A DNA stretch of 64,000 nt, from assembly GCA_027451905.1 (NCBI GenBank), contig DAIDHV010000001.1:286667-350666 (forward strand). The letters are read 5' to 3'. The position numbers were made by a program, and so were the translations under genes. Under the pieces are notes generated by a model. That model was not told where the DNA came from. It saw nothing but the letters and a program-made list of their open reading frames with translations, and made no database searches. Of the stretch, positions 43,795 to 52,576 are shown piece after piece; the stretch's first letter is position 1; the number at the start of each line of letters is the position of its first letter. Source of the DNA: Armatimonadota bacterium. GTDB lineage: Bacteria > Armatimonadota > Fimbriimonadia > Fimbriimonadales > Fimbriimonadaceae.

Positions 43795-44904
43795 ATGTTG
43801 TTTGTAGCGATTCCCCATCATGTCTCAATAACCCTCGGCAAGCCTCAGATTGTTTTTCAGAGTGGCGAACCCGCAATTACCGGCTTTTCCACGTTTCGGA
43901 TCCCTGCCATTGCTTTTACAAAAAATTTTGAGACTCTTGCTTTTGCAGAAGGGCGCCGCAGCGTTTTGGATCAGTCTCAAAATGAAATTGTCATGAGGGA
44001 AAAACCATGGGGGGCCAAAAAGTGGGGTCCGATAAGGGTTGTAGAATCGGCTGGAGAAAATTCTCTAAACAACCCCTGCGTCCTTGTTGATGGATTCGGC
44101 ACCGTCTGGCTTATGTATCAGCAATATCCTAAAGGGAAGACGGAACGATCCGTGTCAACCGGATACTCACCAAGCACCAGTTGCCAAAGCTTTGTGATTG
44201 ATAGCCGTGACCAGGGAAGAACATGGTCCGCGCCAATAAATATCACCAGACTTGTTCGGCCGCTAAAGGAAAGGTCTGTGGCAAGTGGCCCCGGCAATGG
44301 ACTTCAAATCCAAGCCGGACGTTACAAAGGGCGGCTTGTTTTTCCGTTCAACGAAGGGTCAAAGGGACTCTACCAAAACTTTGTTGTTTACAGCGATGAC
44401 GGAGGTATTACGTGGCAGAGGGGGGCTGATGCGCCAGAACCCATAGGAATCAATGGCAACGAGTGTCAAATTGCAGAAGGTGCCAACGGCAATCTGATCA
44501 TGAACAGCCGCAATCAGGGCCGTCTCCACTATCGGCTGGAGTCGATAAGTAAAAACGGAGGCGAATCTTGGAGCGAACTCAAGCCCAATAGGACCCTTAT
44601 TGATCCCGTGTGTACTGGATCCATCCTAAGGGTCTCGTTTCGACCATCTCTCTTGGCATTTTGCAATCCCGCCAGCCGAACTCACCGGATTCTAGGGACG
44701 CTAAGATTGTCTTTCGATCAAGGAGCCTCGTGGCCCCAATCTATTCTGATCAAGAAGGGTTCTTTTCAGTACTCTTCGATGTGCGTCGAATCGTCTCACC
44801 GCATAGGCTTGCTCTACGAGTCGGTGGACCTATCCCCCAGTGGCAAGCAAAACTACGACATCTGGTACCTGCCGATCAAATTAAAGTGGGAGGTTCGCCA
44901 CTGA
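43795..44904 (+). CDS. Sialidase-like (BNR/Asp-box) protein
   Basis: 369 residues from the ATG at 43795; the frame is open upstream to a TTG at 43720. The catalytic arginine motif FRIPAI is near the N-terminus, and four Asp boxes follow (SRDQGRTWS, SDDGGITWQ, SKNGGESWS, SFDQGASWP). The blades of a six-bladed sialidase propeller fit this layout. GH33 enzymes cut terminal sialic acids, but the Asp-box fold is shared by other glycan-binding proteins. No convincing signal peptide is seen with either start. It is divergent from the stalk-domain gene and convergent with ribD. Confidence 0.7.
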   Translation: MLFVAIPHHVSITLGKPQIVFQSGEPAITGFSTFRIPAIAFTKNFETLAFAEGRRSVLDQSQNEIVMREKPWGAKKWGPIRVVESAGENSLNNPCVLVDGFGTVWLMYQQYPKGKTERSVSTGYSPSTSCQSFVIDSRDQGRTWSAPINITRLVRPLKERSVASGPGNGLQIQAGRYKGRLVFPFNEGSKGLYQNFVVYSDDGGITWQRGADAPEPIGINGNECQIAEGANGNLIMNSRNQGRLHYRLESISKNGGESWSELKPNRTLIDPVCTGSILRVSFRPSLLAFCNPASRTHRILGTLRLSFDQGASWPQSILIKKGSFQYSSMCVESSHRIGLLYESVDLSPSGKQNYDIWYLPIKLKWEVRH

Positions 44905-44953
44905 AATTAGCCCTGAGACTGCTTTTGAAAGTCTTGATCCAGCACACTTGATT

Positions 44954-46018
44954 TTAAAGTACTCGATCGTAAATAAGTTCTACGCATTCGCCAAAAGTCT
45001 TTGTGTGATTCAACCGCCATCTTATCGCATCCTCGAGTGGCTTCCATTGACCCGTGACCCAAGGAGGACCGTCACCCAAGATCACATTGCCAACAAACAG
45101 ATGCAAGCGATCCACTAAATCGGCATCAAGAAAACCTTTGGCGGTGATGGCACCGCCTTCGATTAACACCCCCTTATTTCCGTACTCATAGATTTTGGCA
45201 AGCAGAGTTTTAAGGTCAAACCCTCCTCCATCAGCGGCTATCTCGCGATCATAGGGCACGGCTGCCTTTTCCACAAAACGCACAGCCGGATGCTCTCCCT
45301 GAAACACATGATATTGGCCCGAGAGGCTGGCTTTGGCATCCAGCACAAATCGAGCCGGTTCATTGACCACCCCCTTGATCCTCGAGGTCAACAAGGGGTT
45401 ATCCGTTTGAATGGTCTTTCTGCCAACAAGGACGCTTCCGTATTGGCATCTTAACCTTCTTCCTTCTGTGCGCGCCTTTTCATTTGTGATCCATTGGCTG
45501 GTGCCATTTGGCAGTGCTATCCTGCCATCAAGGCTCATTGCCACTTTAAGCCCCACAAATGGGCTCCGTCGCTGAACTGCAGTTAGCCATAGATGGTTGA
45601 CCCTGCTTGCCTCGTCTTGAAGCAAGCCTTGATGAACAAGAATTCCTGCCGACCGAAGGACATCAGCTCCACCGCTTGCCGCCGGATTGGGATCGGCTAC
45701 TGCAAAAAAAACCTGCCTAACTTTGGCCGCAATCAGGGCCTGAGTGCAGGGCGGAGTTCTTCCAAAGTGGCGGCAAGGCTCAAGGGTCACAAAAACATCA
45801 GCTCCTTCTGACTTTTTGTCGGCTTGTTTCAGGGCTTCCACTTCGGCGTGAGGACCACCTGCATAGTTGTGAAACCCTCTGCCAACGATCTCGCCGTTTT
45901 TGACAATGACGCATCCCACATGAGGATTAGGAGCCGGAAAACCTTTTTTGCTTAACTCAATCGCCACTTTCATCGCAGAAGCATTGATGGCATTTGAGTC
46001 TTTTCTATTGATTTGCAA
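44954..46018 (-). CDS. ribD: Bifunctional riboflavin deaminase/reductase RibD
   Basis: 354 residues if started at the TTG two bases past the upstream stop; an in-frame ATG at 46075 would add 19 residues inside the previous gene. The start is preferred because it puts 29-30 residues before the conserved PNPHVGCVIV, as usual. Zinc deaminase motifs HAEVEAL and EPCRHFGRTPPC; reductase domain with VGLKVAMSLDGRIAL, SQWITNEKAR and LIEGGAITAKGF. It performs the second and third steps of riboflavin synthesis. It is the last gene of a long - strand cluster. Confidence 0.93.
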   Translation of the reverse strand: MQINRKDSNAINASAMKVAIELSKKGFPAPNPHVGCVIVKNGEIVGRGFHNYAGGPHAEVEALKQADKKSEGADVFVTLEPCRHFGRTPPCTQALIAAKVRQVFFAVADPNPAASGGADVLRSAGILVHQGLLQDEASRVNHLWLTAVQRRSPFVGLKVAMSLDGRIALPNGTSQWITNEKARTEGRRLRCQYGSVLVGRKTIQTDNPLLTSRIKGVVNEPARFVLDAKASLSGQYHVFQGEHPAVRFVEKAAVPYDREIAADGGGFDLKTLLAKIYEYGNKGVLIEGGAITAKGFLDADLVDRLHLFVGNVILGDGPPWVTGQWKPLEDAIRWRLNHTKTFGECVELIYDRVL

Positions 46019-46019
46019 T

Positions 46020-46349
46020 TTAGCTCTCTGCCTTTGAGTTAGAGGCTTTCTGAAGCTCGGCTTGGGCCGCTTCAACCAACTGCTGATAATTGGCTTGCCT
46101 AGCTACTTGATAGTCTTCCCTCATCTCAACAATTACCCAAACCGCAAAGATAGCGCTCGACAAAAAATAAAGGAGGTTAGCGGCACTATAAGACAGCATC
46201 AACCCACTGTAGGCAAGGACCCGCCGGTGCTCAATCAGCGTAGGATGGGCGCTTAGAGCAGGGGGCTTGATGCTGAGTATCCAAGGATAGCCAAACATCA
46301 TGATCAGGCCAATTAAAAAGCAAACGGTGCTTACCGCACGTATCCGCAT
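46020..46349 (-). CDS. Small two-TM protein with charged helix
   Basis: 109 residues, unrecognised. Membrane segments at about 5-28 (AVSTVCFLIGLIMMFGYPWIL) and 48-72 (YSGLMLSYSAANLLYFLSSAIFAVWVI), then a C-terminal amphipathic helix rich in Gln, Ala and Glu. It overlaps the rpe stop by 19 bases and ends one base before ribD, so it is part of the transcript. Role unknown. Confidence 0.6.
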   Translation of the reverse strand: MRIRAVSTVCFLIGLIMMFGYPWILSIKPPALSAHPTLIEHRRVLAYSGLMLSYSAANLLYFLSSAIFAVWVIVEMREDYQVARQANYQQLVEAAQAELQKASNSKAES

Positions 46350-46984
46350 GATTTTTCCAATACCTCTACCGCCTCTTGGATCGAGGCAGGCTTTTGCAAA
46401 TAACTGCCAACCACAAACAAGTTGGCTCCCGCATCTTGGGCTCGCTTAATTGTAAGTGGCTCGATCCCACCATCAACCTCGATAAACACTTCTGGACGCA
46501 AATGCCGAATCTTCTGCACTTTTTCAAGGCATTCCGGCAAAAACTTTTGTCCCCCATAACCAGGATTCACGGTCATGACCAACACAAGATCTACAAGTGT
46601 CAAGATCGGCATTATGGCTTCCACCGGCGTGCCAGGATTGATGGCAATCCCCGCTTCCATACCTGCGTCCTTGATTTGCTGCATTAGGCGATGAGAGTGC
46701 ACTGTGGCTTCAACATGAGCAATTAGCCTAAAGCAGCCAGCTTTTGCAAACGCATCAATTTGCTTTTCGGGCGTCTCGATCATCAGATGGGCTTCCACCG
46801 GTAAATCCACAATTCCTACCACAGATTTGGCAAGTCCATCCCCAAATGTGATCGGTGGCACAAACTGACCGTCCATGACATCGAGGTGAATGAGATCAAC
46901 CCCCGCGTCTTGCATCGCCAGTAAGGGTCCTTTCAGATCGGCATGAGGAAACGTTAAAACAGACGGAGCAATCGCCGGTCGCAT
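46331..46984 (-). CDS. rpe: Ribulose-phosphate 3-epimerase
   Basis: 217 residues. The start is set at MRPAIAPSVL because a GGGAGGT ribosome binding site lies about eight bases upstream. TIM-barrel signatures: LIHLDVMDGQFVPPITFG (metal site), VEAHLMIETPEKQI, MTVNPGYGGQKF, and EVDGGIEP. It interconverts ribulose 5-phosphate and xylulose 5-phosphate. The stop of the upstream pseudokinase gene is two bases away. Confidence 0.95.
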   Translation of the reverse strand: MRPAIAPSVLTFPHADLKGPLLAMQDAGVDLIHLDVMDGQFVPPITFGDGLAKSVVGIVDLPVEAHLMIETPEKQIDAFAKAGCFRLIAHVEATVHSHRLMQQIKDAGMEAGIAINPGTPVEAIMPILTLVDLVLVMTVNPGYGGQKFLPECLEKVQKIRHLRPEVFIEVDGGIEPLTIKRAQDAGANLFVVGSYLQKPASIQEAVEVLEKSCGYVR

Positions 46985-46985
46985 A

Positions 46986-48965
46986 TCATTGACCTCCCGT
47001 TGGCGGCGCATCGAGGCCGCTGCCTGATTGAGCACTGGGAGAATTAGATGGCCTAGGGACTTTGGTGCCTTTTTGCGGAGCTTGGGCAGTACCGTGCACT
47101 TTAATCGATTGCTTGAGGACCCCGTCGTAATAGATGAGAAACTTCGCGTCGGGATCGGGACTCACCGTTGAGATATTAACCACATCATTGGGATCGTGAG
47201 TTTCTTCTAAAATTGGTCTTTGCCCCAGGCTATCCGATATATCCACCCGAAGTTCTACTGCGGATTGAACATGAGTGACTTTGATTGTTAAATCGTAGTC
47301 GTAATTGGCTTGGGATGGGTTTGTATTGGAAGAATTGGGAGCAGAGTTTGCTGCTGACTGGCCCGAATTCCCCTGGGTGCCTTGGTTGGACCCGGTAGTG
47401 GCAGCATTTGTGGCAGGAGCAGCCGGTGGAGGAGGTGGCAGTCCATTGCTGATTGCAACCCTCACTTCGGAGCCTTTCTGAACCGTCTGCTTAGCGGGAG
47501 GGTCTTGGGTGGACACTTGCCCTTGCGGCAACAAAGACGGCTGTTGGGTCACCGGCTGCTGCAAGATTAAATTGAGATTTTTTAAGACGCCGGTTGCTTG
47601 GTCTAAAGTCATACCTTTAAGGTCTGGCACCTGAACCGTGTTGGGTCCGGAATTCACAATAACGCTGATGGTTGCACCAGCCACTATTTTCTCACCCGCT
47701 TTTGGATCGGTATCAAGAATCGTATCGATTGGCGCGGTTGGATCAGACTTTTCGCCAACTTCTTTGATATTGAGGTGTAAGGGAACTAAGGACTGCCTTG
47801 CATCGCTAAGCAGCTTGCCTTTGAGGTTTGGCACCGTAACCAGGCTTTTGTGGCTAAGATTAAACAATATATAAAGGGCAATAGCCCCAGTGATGACAAT
47901 TCCAATGGCAAGCCCAATAGCTCCAACAAGCCATCCGGGAACATCTCTTTCTCTACTCATAGCTTTCCTTTGCGGCTGCTCTCTAACCGAGTTCAGTCTA
48001 GGGGCAACTGGTAAATCCTCAATCTTTTTAGTCTGAGCCTTGGGTCTTGGATTTGGCGACAACGCCGCTTTGGTTGCGGCAGTTGCTACCCCCGCTACGT
48101 TAGAAAGGGCTCCTGCAGGCTTTATGGGCCAGGTCAACACCTTGCCAAACCTTAAGGCATCTTGCAGCAGCCTTAAGTCATTTTGCATTTCCAACGCATT
48201 GGCATACCTCTGGCTAGGATCTTTATCCATTGCCTTTTTTACAATCTGAATCAAGACCTCGGGGGCATCATTACTGCTAAGAATCGGGGTTGCAACCGTC
48301 GCATGCTTGAACGCCATGGCAAGGGGTGTTTCTGCCGTGTATGGCAAATGGCCGCAAAGCAGCTCATACAAAAGTATGCCTACCGCATACACATCACTTT
48401 GCTTGGAAGGCAAACCGCCCGAACTCACTTCAGGGGCCAAATACGCTGCCATCGAGGGTAGCACCACTTGGCCCGCGGTTTGGCTATGGCTGTATGCTTC
48501 CCAGATTCCGGCAAGTTGAAGCCGGGCACTGCCATCCGCTCCGATCACGATGTTTTTAGCGCTGAGATCTCCATGAATGATCCCCGCCTCGTGAATAGCT
48601 CCAAGCCCCTCTAAGATAGAAACCACTGTCTGAACAGAAACGGACTTGCTAAAGGGAGCCAGCTTTTTGATTCGGTCTGCCAAGGTGATATCAGGGCTAA
48701 GTTGCCCGATGACATACGGCTTGCCCATATCCACTTCGACGCTTTCTAACCGCTCGACACCGGGGTGGTGAATGCCGAGGGTCTTTTGAATCGCAAGGCC
48801 AACCGAGGCAACAAATCCCTTTTCATCATCAAAAGGGGGTTTGAAAGCCCGTACCGAGACTTCTCTGCCTTGGAGCCTATCTTTGGCTGAATAAATCTTA
48901 AAGATCGGGCCTTCACCAATTAAACCCGTTAGTTCGTACCGAGATCGGATCAGATCGCCAATCAC
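46986..48965 (-). CDS. PASTA-domain Ser/Thr pseudokinase
   Basis: 659 residues from a GTG whose GTGA overlaps the upstream stop; an in-frame ATG lies 12 codons earlier. Kinase-like domain at about 5-270: the Gly loop is GEGPIFKIY, the VAIK lysine is Arg39 (VSVRAF), HRD is HGD at 131-133 with Asn138 kept, but the DFG aspartate is lost (LAG, 151-153); the APE motif is present (YLAPEV). A membrane helix (about 343-370) precedes two PASTA domains (about 374-511), then a Pro/Asn/Gly-rich region and a beta-rich tail. PASTA domains bind peptidoglycan fragments. It looks like a catalytically dead sensor or scaffold, unlike PknB/PrkC. Confidence 0.8.
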   Translation of the reverse strand: MIGDLIRSRYELTGLIGEGPIFKIYSAKDRLQGREVSVRAFKPPFDDEKGFVASVGLAIQKTLGIHHPGVERLESVEVDMGKPYVIGQLSPDITLADRIKKLAPFSKSVSVQTVVSILEGLGAIHEAGIIHGDLSAKNIVIGADGSARLQLAGIWEAYSHSQTAGQVVLPSMAAYLAPEVSSGGLPSKQSDVYAVGILLYELLCGHLPYTAETPLAMAFKHATVATPILSSNDAPEVLIQIVKKAMDKDPSQRYANALEMQNDLRLLQDALRFGKVLTWPIKPAGALSNVAGVATAATKAALSPNPRPKAQTKKIEDLPVAPRLNSVREQPQRKAMSRERDVPGWLVGAIGLAIGIVITGAIALYILFNLSHKSLVTVPNLKGKLLSDARQSLVPLHLNIKEVGEKSDPTAPIDTILDTDPKAGEKIVAGATISVIVNSGPNTVQVPDLKGMTLDQATGVLKNLNLILQQPVTQQPSLLPQGQVSTQDPPAKQTVQKGSEVRVAISNGLPPPPPAAPATNAATTGSNQGTQGNSGQSAANSAPNSSNTNPSQANYDYDLTIKVTHVQSAVELRVDISDSLGQRPILEETHDPNDVVNISTVSPDPDAKFLIYYDGVLKQSIKVHGTAQAPQKGTKVPRPSNSPSAQSGSGLDAPPTGGQ

Positions 48966-49183
48966 GATTCTGTTTCTTTCACCCGATCTTCTTTGGGCCA
49001 AATCAGAGCCGACAGCACTGTAACGACTAGCGCCCCGAGCGCCAAGTGCTGAACGGGAGGAACATCAACTCGCTTGGCATAAGCAGCAAAATTCCCTGTC
49101 AGCCAGTCCCATTGGCTAGCTCCGTATCCAATGGTTAGCAGGGAAAGGATCACAACAAACAAGGCCGCTCGAATTGTTTGCAT
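48962..49183 (-). CDS. Small two-TM membrane protein
   Basis: 73 residues, unrecognised. Two membrane segments at about 4-22 (IRAALFVVILSLLTIGYGA) and 45-62 (LALGALVVTVLSALIWP). It overlaps the pseudokinase gene by four bases and starts 18 bases after aroB, so it belongs to the same transcript. It could be a partner of the pseudokinase; this is only positional. Confidence 0.6.
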   Translation of the reverse strand: MQTIRAALFVVILSLLTIGYGASQWDWLTGNFAAYAKRVDVPPVQHLALGALVVTVLSALIWPKEDRVKETES

Positions 49184-49201
49184 TGATCAAATTGTACTAA
49201 A

Positions 49202-50242
49202 TTATGAAGCGTTCTTCTTGTTGATCTCAAAAAGTGAGGCTTTAATCAGGTCTTCTGGGATCCCTCTAACAAGTTTGCAGACGCCAATGTCTCCGATTAA
49301 GCTCATATTGATGGTATGATCTGCCTTCTTATCTTGCTTCATCAGCTTGATCAAACCTTCCGAATTAGCAAGGGCAGGGTGCCAAATAGGTAATCCATGC
49401 GATTGCAGGGTTTGCTGAACAACATTGAAGGTTTCCGCTGAACAAGTGCCTAGCTTTTCGGCAAGATAGCACTCCACAACCATACCAATAGAAATGGCTT
49501 CTCCGTGCAGCAAATCTTGGTAGTGAAGATGTGATTCTATAGCGTGGCCAACCGTATGACCAAAATTGAGAATGGCTCTCCTCCCTGAGGTTTCAAACTC
49601 ATCTTCTTGCACAACCTGGGCTTTACAGTGGATGCAAGCTGCTGCCACCGAAGCGTAATCACCGTCCTTGATCCACTTTTGGAGGGATTGAAGAAGGCCC
49701 GGAACCATGATAAATCCGTACTTTAAAACTTCCGCCAATCCATTGCGGAGATGCCTTTTTGGAAGGCTCTCCAGCACTTGGGGGCAGATTCGAACCTCCT
49801 TCGGTGGCCAAAAGCTTCCAACCAAGTTCTTACCAAATTCGGTGTCAATCCCAACTTTGCCTCCAACCGAAGAATCGACCATCGCGAGTAAAGAGGTCGG
49901 AATCATGACAAGGGCAACGCCGCGCATATAGGTGGCGGCGGCAAATCCTGCCAAATCACCAATGACTCCGCCGCCAAGGGCGATGATCGTACTTTTGCGG
50001 TTGGCGCCATTTTTGCTAAGCCAGTCTAAACAGAGGCTGTAAAACTCTAGGCTCTTTGTAGTCTCGCCTGGGGGCAGCGTGAGGACCTTCAATTCGGCTG
50101 GGATTTGGATTTTGGTTGCAACATTTTGGTCCGTAATTAGGTAAGCAGACTCTTTGGAAAACCCGCTAAAGAGTTCGCCGAGTTCAACAAACTGAACGGA
50201 ATAGCTTCCTCTTTGATGATTAATTGTCTCGCTGGTTTTCAA
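49202..50242 (-). CDS. aroB: 3-dehydroquinate synthase
   Basis: 346 residues. NAD-binding and active-site segments: IIALGGGVIGDLAGFAAATY, IPTSLLAMVDSSVGGKVGI, LPKRHLRNGLAEVLKYGFI, metal-binding NFGHTVGHAIE and HGEAISIGM. It makes 3-dehydroquinate in the shikimate pathway. It overlaps aroK by 23 bases, giving the conserved pil-aroK-aroB order. Confidence 0.97.
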   Translation of the reverse strand: MKTSETINHQRGSYSVQFVELGELFSGFSKESAYLITDQNVATKIQIPAELKVLTLPPGETTKSLEFYSLCLDWLSKNGANRKSTIIALGGGVIGDLAGFAAATYMRGVALVMIPTSLLAMVDSSVGGKVGIDTEFGKNLVGSFWPPKEVRICPQVLESLPKRHLRNGLAEVLKYGFIMVPGLLQSLQKWIKDGDYASVAAACIHCKAQVVQEDEFETSGRRAILNFGHTVGHAIESHLHYQDLLHGEAISIGMVVECYLAEKLGTCSAETFNVVQQTLQSHGLPIWHPALANSEGLIKLMKQDKKADHTINMSLIGDIGVCKLVRGIPEDLIKASLFEINKKNAS

Positions 50243-50762
50243 GTCTTAAGAATATCTCGTATGCAGCCTTTGCGATTGCGTCGACCCCTTCGTTGCCTAC
50301 CTCCAACACTGCATCTGCCTTCAGGTAGAGTGGCTCGCGATGGTTGAGGAGTTCAGAAACCGTTTCTTGCCAAGATTCTGAGCTGAGCAGCGGTCTTTTT
50401 TTTCTGCTATTTTCTAGTCTTTCCAAGAGAACTGGCAAGGGCGCTCGCAAATATAAAATTGGGCCCAGCCTACGCATTTCTTGCCAGTTATCCTCTCGTA
50501 GCACAATTCCTCCACCGGTAGCAAGCACGATCGGCTCTGGTTCTAGGCTTCTCAAAACTGCCGCCTCATGCTCTCGAAACGCATCTTCACCATAGATTCT
50601 AAAGATTTGGGTAATGCTTCTTCCCAATCGACTTTGCACTAAGGAGTCTGTATCTTGATACTCTCTGCCGGTTAGTTCGGCCAGGGACCTGCCTATTGCA
50701 GACTTACCGGCTCCCATCATTCCCACCAAGATTAGGGTTTTTGTGAGAGGAGGGTTGGACAT
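50220..50762 (-). CDS. aroK: Shikimate kinase
   Basis: 180 residues. Walker A GMMGAGKSAIGRSLAE, shikimate-binding DTD (YQDTDSLVQ), FREHEAAVL, TGGGIVL and the lid RPLL. It phosphorylates shikimate. It lies 69 bases downstream of the secretin gene, past a hairpin, and overlaps aroB. Confidence 0.96.
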   Translation of the reverse strand: MSNPPLTKTLILVGMMGAGKSAIGRSLAELTGREYQDTDSLVQSRLGRSITQIFRIYGEDAFREHEAAVLRSLEPEPIVLATGGGIVLREDNWQEMRRLGPILYLRAPLPVLLERLENSRKKRPLLSSESWQETVSELLNHREPLYLKADAVLEVGNEGVDAIAKAAYEIFLRLENQRDN

Positions 50763-50783
50763 GGGCTGGTCAATATAAATGAA

Positions 50784-50811
50784 GGGTGGGAACGCTAACG
50801 CATTCCCACCC
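50784..50811. terminator. Hairpin between secretin and aroK
   Basis: A perfect nine-base stem GGGTGGGAA / TTCCCACCC with a 10-base loop in the gap between the two genes. No T-tract follows on the - strand, so it may attenuate or process the transcript rather than end it. Confidence 0.5.
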
Positions 50812-50831
50812 CATTGTGATTTCGGTTCTAA

Positions 50832-52541
50832 TTAAAGACCCGTGTTGCTGCTGCTAGAATCTTTTACGATTGTAGGAGTCACAAAAATCAAGAGTTCAGA
50901 ATCTTGCTGGCTTGTTGTATTTGACCGGAAGAACTGACCAATGATTGGAAGATCGGACAGGATGGGGAATCGGTTCTGAGATCCTGAATCTGTCTTTTGA
51001 GTCACACCGCCAAGCACAATGGTTTGTCCATTGTTGACTCGAACCACAACTTGGACTCCTTCTTGCAGAATCTGCGGAAGGGTCTGACCATCAGGGAATT
51101 TGACTTCCTGGCCAAGTTGCCGAATGTTTGGATTCAGAAACATGGTGATGGTTCCGTCATTGTTGATTCTCGGTGCAACCGTTAAGAAGGTTGGAACATT
51201 GATCTGGTTGATTTGGACCGAGTTCTGCACCAATCCGCTTGTCACCGCACTTGTTGTTGTTTCAAAGAAGAGGGTGATCGAAGAAAACACAGAAGCAGGT
51301 TCGTTGTTCATCGTTGTGATGACAGGAGACGAAACCGTCTTACCGTAGCCTTGCGTCAGCAAGGTTTTGAGACGGGTTAGAATGTTTCCAAACGCGTAGT
51401 TAACGAAGATTGGATCGTTAGACGAAGTAAACGTTCCGGGGACGTTTCCTGCCGAGATCGTTCCTCTCTGATACAACCAGTCAAAACCGAGGTCCTTGTT
51501 GATGTTTGTACTTGTCGTAATGAACTCAACTTTAATTTGAACTTGCTTTGGCACCGTATCAAAGGTTGCAATCGTCTTTTGAAGCTTGTCAATGTCGTCT
51601 GGAGTTCCCGAAACGATAATTGAGTTGTCGGTTGGATCGTACTCAATGTTCTTAATTGAACTTGGGACGAAACCCTGACCGCCTTGCAACTGAGGTTGCT
51701 GACCACCAAGTCCGCCACCACCACCGAGTCCGCCGCCGCCGCCAAGACCGCCGCCGCCACCAAGACCGCCGCCGCCGCCAAGACCGCCTCCGCCACCAAG
51801 GCCGCCACCACCGAATCCACCGCGACCACCGCCGCCGAGCTGATTTGCTGCTTCGCCGGGAAGTTGAATGGAATTCGTTGAGCCGGAATCTGCCGAGCCT
51901 AACAATCCCTGACCATTAGAAGGTCGGTTCATGTAGTCGTTAGACCCAACTGGCTCTGCAATAGGCTTGGCAGGAACAAAATCGCCACCAGAGCGCATTA
52001 AAATTGCATTCTTTGTGAACTGGTTAAGCTGATCAAATTCTCGAGTATCAAAAACTCGATTCGTTCCGTTCAAATAGGATCGGTTCTCAACCTCTTCCAA
52101 CACAGTCTTTGCGTCAGCGTGCATCAACTTGATGCGCTTTACAATTAACTTCGGTGCAGGTTCCACAACAGCAGGATCAGCCGCTGGCTTGGTGAGAGGC
52201 TTTGGGCTAATGATATAGACACCATTCTTGTCTCGATGGAAGAAAGCCCCCGCTGCTTCGCAGATGTACTTAAGCGCATCTTCTGCGGAAACATTCGATA
52301 GTTGCAGAGTGATCTGCTTGTAAGGCTTGCTTGACTGCATGAAGATAAACTGCAATCCGGTTTGAGCGGTAAGGCTCAGGGTTGCATCTTGCAGATTTGC
52401 ATCTGTCAAGTTCAACCTATGAACGACGAGTTGTGATGGCCCGGTTTGTTGAGCCGCATTTTGAGCCATCGCTACACTGGCGGTTGCCATAAAGGCTACC
52501 GTCAGTGCTGCAATTCCCCAAACCCCTTTGTGTAAACGCAT
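50832..52541 (-). CDS. pilQ: Type IV pilus secretin PilQ-like
   Basis: 569 residues from the second in-frame start (MRLHKGVWGIAAL), which gives a clean signal peptide ending near SVAMAQN. An N0/STN domain (VVHRLNLTDANLQDATLSLT) is followed by a secretin N1-type section (IVKRIKLMHADAKTVLEEV). About residues 235-282 are a Gly-rich linker of repeated LGGGGG units. The next section (NIEYDPTDNSIIVSGTPDDI) leads into the secretin barrel with SSPVITTMNNEPASV, FLTVAPRINNDGTI and the closing VLGGVTQKTDSGSQNRFPIL. It forms the outer-membrane pore through which pili pass. Confidence 0.88.
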   Translation of the reverse strand: MRLHKGVWGIAALTVAFMATASVAMAQNAAQQTGPSQLVVHRLNLTDANLQDATLSLTAQTGLQFIFMQSSKPYKQITLQLSNVSAEDALKYICEAAGAFFHRDKNGVYIISPKPLTKPAADPAVVEPAPKLIVKRIKLMHADAKTVLEEVENRSYLNGTNRVFDTREFDQLNQFTKNAILMRSGGDFVPAKPIAEPVGSNDYMNRPSNGQGLLGSADSGSTNSIQLPGEAANQLGGGGRGGFGGGGLGGGGGLGGGGGLGGGGGLGGGGGLGGGGGLGGQQPQLQGGQGFVPSSIKNIEYDPTDNSIIVSGTPDDIDKLQKTIATFDTVPKQVQIKVEFITTSTNINKDLGFDWLYQRGTISAGNVPGTFTSSNDPIFVNYAFGNILTRLKTLLTQGYGKTVSSPVITTMNNEPASVFSSITLFFETTTSAVTSGLVQNSVQINQINVPTFLTVAPRINNDGTITMFLNPNIRQLGQEVKFPDGQTLPQILQEGVQVVVRVNNGQTIVLGGVTQKTDSGSQNRFPILSDLPIIGQFFRSNTTSQQDSELLIFVTPTIVKDSSSSNTGL

Positions 52542-52576
52542 TTTTAAGTTAAAATCCCCCAAGAAACTATTTTGAT

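Noticed and set aside
44610-44951. Second + strand gene at the end of the sialidase-like gene
   Set aside because: It lies almost wholly inside the sialidase frame, which has the Asp boxes; its translation has no features of its own.
51377-51919. Long reading frames overlapping the secretin Gly-rich linker on both strands
   Set aside because: They are by-products of the GGC-rich repeats; composition is low complexity and the secretin frame carries the conserved domains.
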